Of a stretch of DNA of 64,000 nucleotides, positions 63,053 through 64,000 are shown piece by piece (within the stretch, counting starts at the first letter, position 1; the number at the start of each line of letters is the position of its first letter). The stretch covers positions 1-64,000 of the forward strand of contig NZ_FPBA01000023.1 of the NCBI RefSeq assembly GCF_900116515.1. The letters run 5' to 3'. Under the pieces are notes generated by a model that saw only the letters and a list, made by a program, of their open reading frames with translations, had not been told where the DNA came from and made no database searches. Source of the stretch: Geodermatophilus amargosae. GTDB lineage: Bacteria; Actinomycetota; Actinomycetes; Mycobacteriales; Geodermatophilaceae. The translations under genes and the position numbers were made by a program.

Positions 63053-63441
63053 GCCGGGACACCTTCGAGTACGCCGTCCTGCGGGTGGTGCCGCGGGTCG
63101 AGCGAGGCGAGGCGTTCAACGCCGGCGTCCTCGTCTACTGCCGGCAGCGCGACTACCTGGGCAGCCGGGTGCACCTCGACGTCGACCGGCTGCGCGCGCT
63201 GGACCCGACCGCCGATCCCGACGCGATCGTCCGGGCGCTGCAGGCCGCCGCCGACGTCTGCGCCGCCGCCCCCGCCGCGGGGGCGGCCGGGCGGGAGGGG
63301 CTCGGCTCGCGGTTCCGCTGGCTCACCGCGCCGCGGAGCACGGTCGTGCAGCCCGGTCCGGTGCACACCGGCCTCACCGAGGACCCCGACGCCGAGGCCG
63401 ACCGGCTGCTGCGGCTCCTCGTCCTGCCGGTGGCCGAGTGA
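63049..63441 (+). CDS. DUF3037 domain protein
   Basis: A 130-aa DUF3037 protein (FEYAVLRVVPRVERGEAFNAGVLVYC). The family travels with HipA-like kinases in many bacteria, and the GTGA overlap shows co-translation. It may be the partner or regulator of the kinase. Function is otherwise unknown. Confidence 0.88.
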   Translation: MSRDTFEYAVLRVVPRVERGEAFNAGVLVYCRQRDYLGSRVHLDVDRLRALDPTADPDAIVRALQAAADVCAAAPAAGAAGREGLGSRFRWLTAPRSTVVQPGPVHTGLTEDPDAEADRLLRLLVLPVAE

Positions 63442-63447
63442 GCCCGG

Positions 63448-63480
63448 GTTCACAGCCGACTCACAGGTCACTCGGCTTTC
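63448..63480 (+). promoter_or_regulatory. candidate PHO box
   Basis: Three consecutive 11-base units read GTTCACAGCCG, ACTCACAGGTC and ACTCGGCTTTC; the first two match the direct-repeat pattern of actinobacterial PhoP boxes (G-T-T-C-A-C type). They lie about 75-107 bases before the phoX ATG. Phosphate-starvation control is inference. Confidence 0.55.
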
Positions 63481-63554
63481 ACCTCTCGGCCACCTGATCA
63501 CGGCGGTCGGCTGCCTAGCGTTCGGGAGCCCTGTCACCCGTCCGAAGGATCCCG

Positions 63555-64000
63555 ATGACGGACCTCGCCGGCCCCCGCCGCCGTCTACTGCCGCTGCTGA
63601 ACCAGGTGCGGCACAGCTCCCGCAGTCACGTGACCTGCCACTACAAGTGCGGCAACGCCTGCGACGCCCCGGTCCCCAACAAGACCGACAACCCGACGTT
63701 CGAGTCGGTGGTGCAGGCCTCGCTCAGCCGCCGCACCCTCCTCAAGGTGGCCGGGACGGGGGCGCTCGTCGTCGCCGCCGCGCCGCTGTTCCCCCAGGAG
63801 GCCGCCGCGACCCCCGGGCACCCCCGGGGCGGCCCGGGCACGGACGGAGCGCTGACCTTCCAGCCCGTGCAGCAGAACTTCCTGGACGAGCTGGTCGTGC
63901 CGGCCGGCTACGGCTACGCGGTGGTCATGCGCTGGGGCGACCCGGTCGAGGACGGGGCGCCGCCCTTCGACGTCGACGCCCAGACGCCGGACGCCCAGGC
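63555..64000 (+). CDS. phoX: PhoX-family phosphatase (5' end, partial)
   Basis: The frame begins at ATG 63555 and runs off the window (149 codons seen). HVTCHYKCGNACDAPVPN is the conserved PhoX N-terminal block. The twin-arginine motif is SRRTLLKVAGTGALVV, but it lies ~55 residues in, so the export signal is internal, as in this PhoX subgroup. PhoX is a calcium- and iron-dependent alkaline phosphatase that releases phosphate from esters outside the membrane. The candidate PHO box is upstream. Confidence 0.9.
   Translation, partial: MTDLAGPRRRLLPLLNQVRHSSRSHVTCHYKCGNACDAPVPNKTDNPTFESVVQASLSRRTLLKVAGTGALVVAAAPLFPQEAAATPGHPRGGPGTDGALTFQPVQQNFLDELVVPAGYGYAVVMRWGDPVEDGAPPFDVDAQTPDAQ

Overview
This 64-kb window is very GC-rich actinobacterial DNA. 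GTG starts are frequent, genes are packed tightly, and many neighbours share 4-bp GTGA or ATGA stop/start overlaps. Gene content (mycothiol-type maleylpyruvate isomerase, tandem GAF-ANTAR proteins, AfsR/SARP-type regulator, CrtA-like carotenoid enzyme, NhaA with a DsbA-like tail, PhoX, HipA/DUF3037 pair) fits a pigmented, soil- or rock-dwelling actinomycete. Geodermatophilaceae (Blastococcus, Geodermatophilus, Modestobacter) is my best guess, but that is inference. No tRNA, rRNA, insertion sequence, CRISPR array or origin was seen.

Layout. 1-9.4 kb: tail of a protein with TPVEP repeats, an MBL-fold hydrolase, a SigJ-type sigma factor coupled to an AhpD-like protein, and a large SARP/NB-ARC regulator (frameshifted) beside a methyltransferase whose upstream DNA carries four 11-bp direct repeats of the SARP-box type. 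9.4-18.8 kb: a two-component system divergent from an ABC exporter, two coupled GAF-ANTAR genes, a fatty-acid desaturase, an SRPBCC protein, an AlkZ-like winged-helix protein and small secreted proteins. 18.8-21.3 kb: a lower-GC island with one gene, an AAA/STAND-like ATPase with unassigned flanking domains, split by a one-base deletion just before Walker A. 21.3-36.7 kb: the dihydroxyacetone kinase operon dhaKLM, a PRC-barrel protein with a histone-like basic region, a frameshifted alpha/beta hydrolase, an AraC regulator, an NhaA antiporter between two SDR-like proteins that lack catalytic residues, a decayed reverse transcriptase, and small enzymes.

36.8-46.3 kb is the most interesting block. 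Nine genes on the minus strand, most of them overlapping, run from inositol-3-phosphate synthase through an HD-like protein, a methyltransferase, a Gfo/Idh/MocA dehydrogenase, a zinc-ribbon MBL hydrolase, a YcaO enzyme, an IolE/IolI-like TIM barrel and a GT4 glycosyltransferase to a PIG-L deacetylase. The first step plus GT4 and PIG-L echo mycothiol synthesis; the dehydrogenase and TIM barrel echo inositol catabolism; the YcaO adds ATP-driven amide chemistry. I read it as an uncharacterised pathway to an inositol-derived, glycosylated small molecule.

46.4-64 kb: LURP-one and GH16-like proteins, a thioesterase/HxlR/thiolase locus with a candidate operator, succinate dehydrogenase sdhCAB, a molybdenum oxidoreductase with its flavin reductase, a CrtA-like protein, an FNT transporter, a second ABC exporter resembling the first, a beta-lactamase-fold hydrolase, a HipA kinase/DUF3037 pair, and the start of phoX behind a PHO-box-like site.

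Three otherwise intact genes (4144-6989, 19021-21035, 25204-26075) each become whole if one missing base is restored. That regularity makes sequencing undercalls as likely as true pseudogenes. Two other loci (the reverse transcriptase at 32249-33255 and the DUF4352-like remnant at 47839-48174) are decayed in ways one base cannot explain. Short palindromic repeats recur at gene ends: a 51-bp element three times, and a 54-bp element twice, once inside the hipA-like gene.
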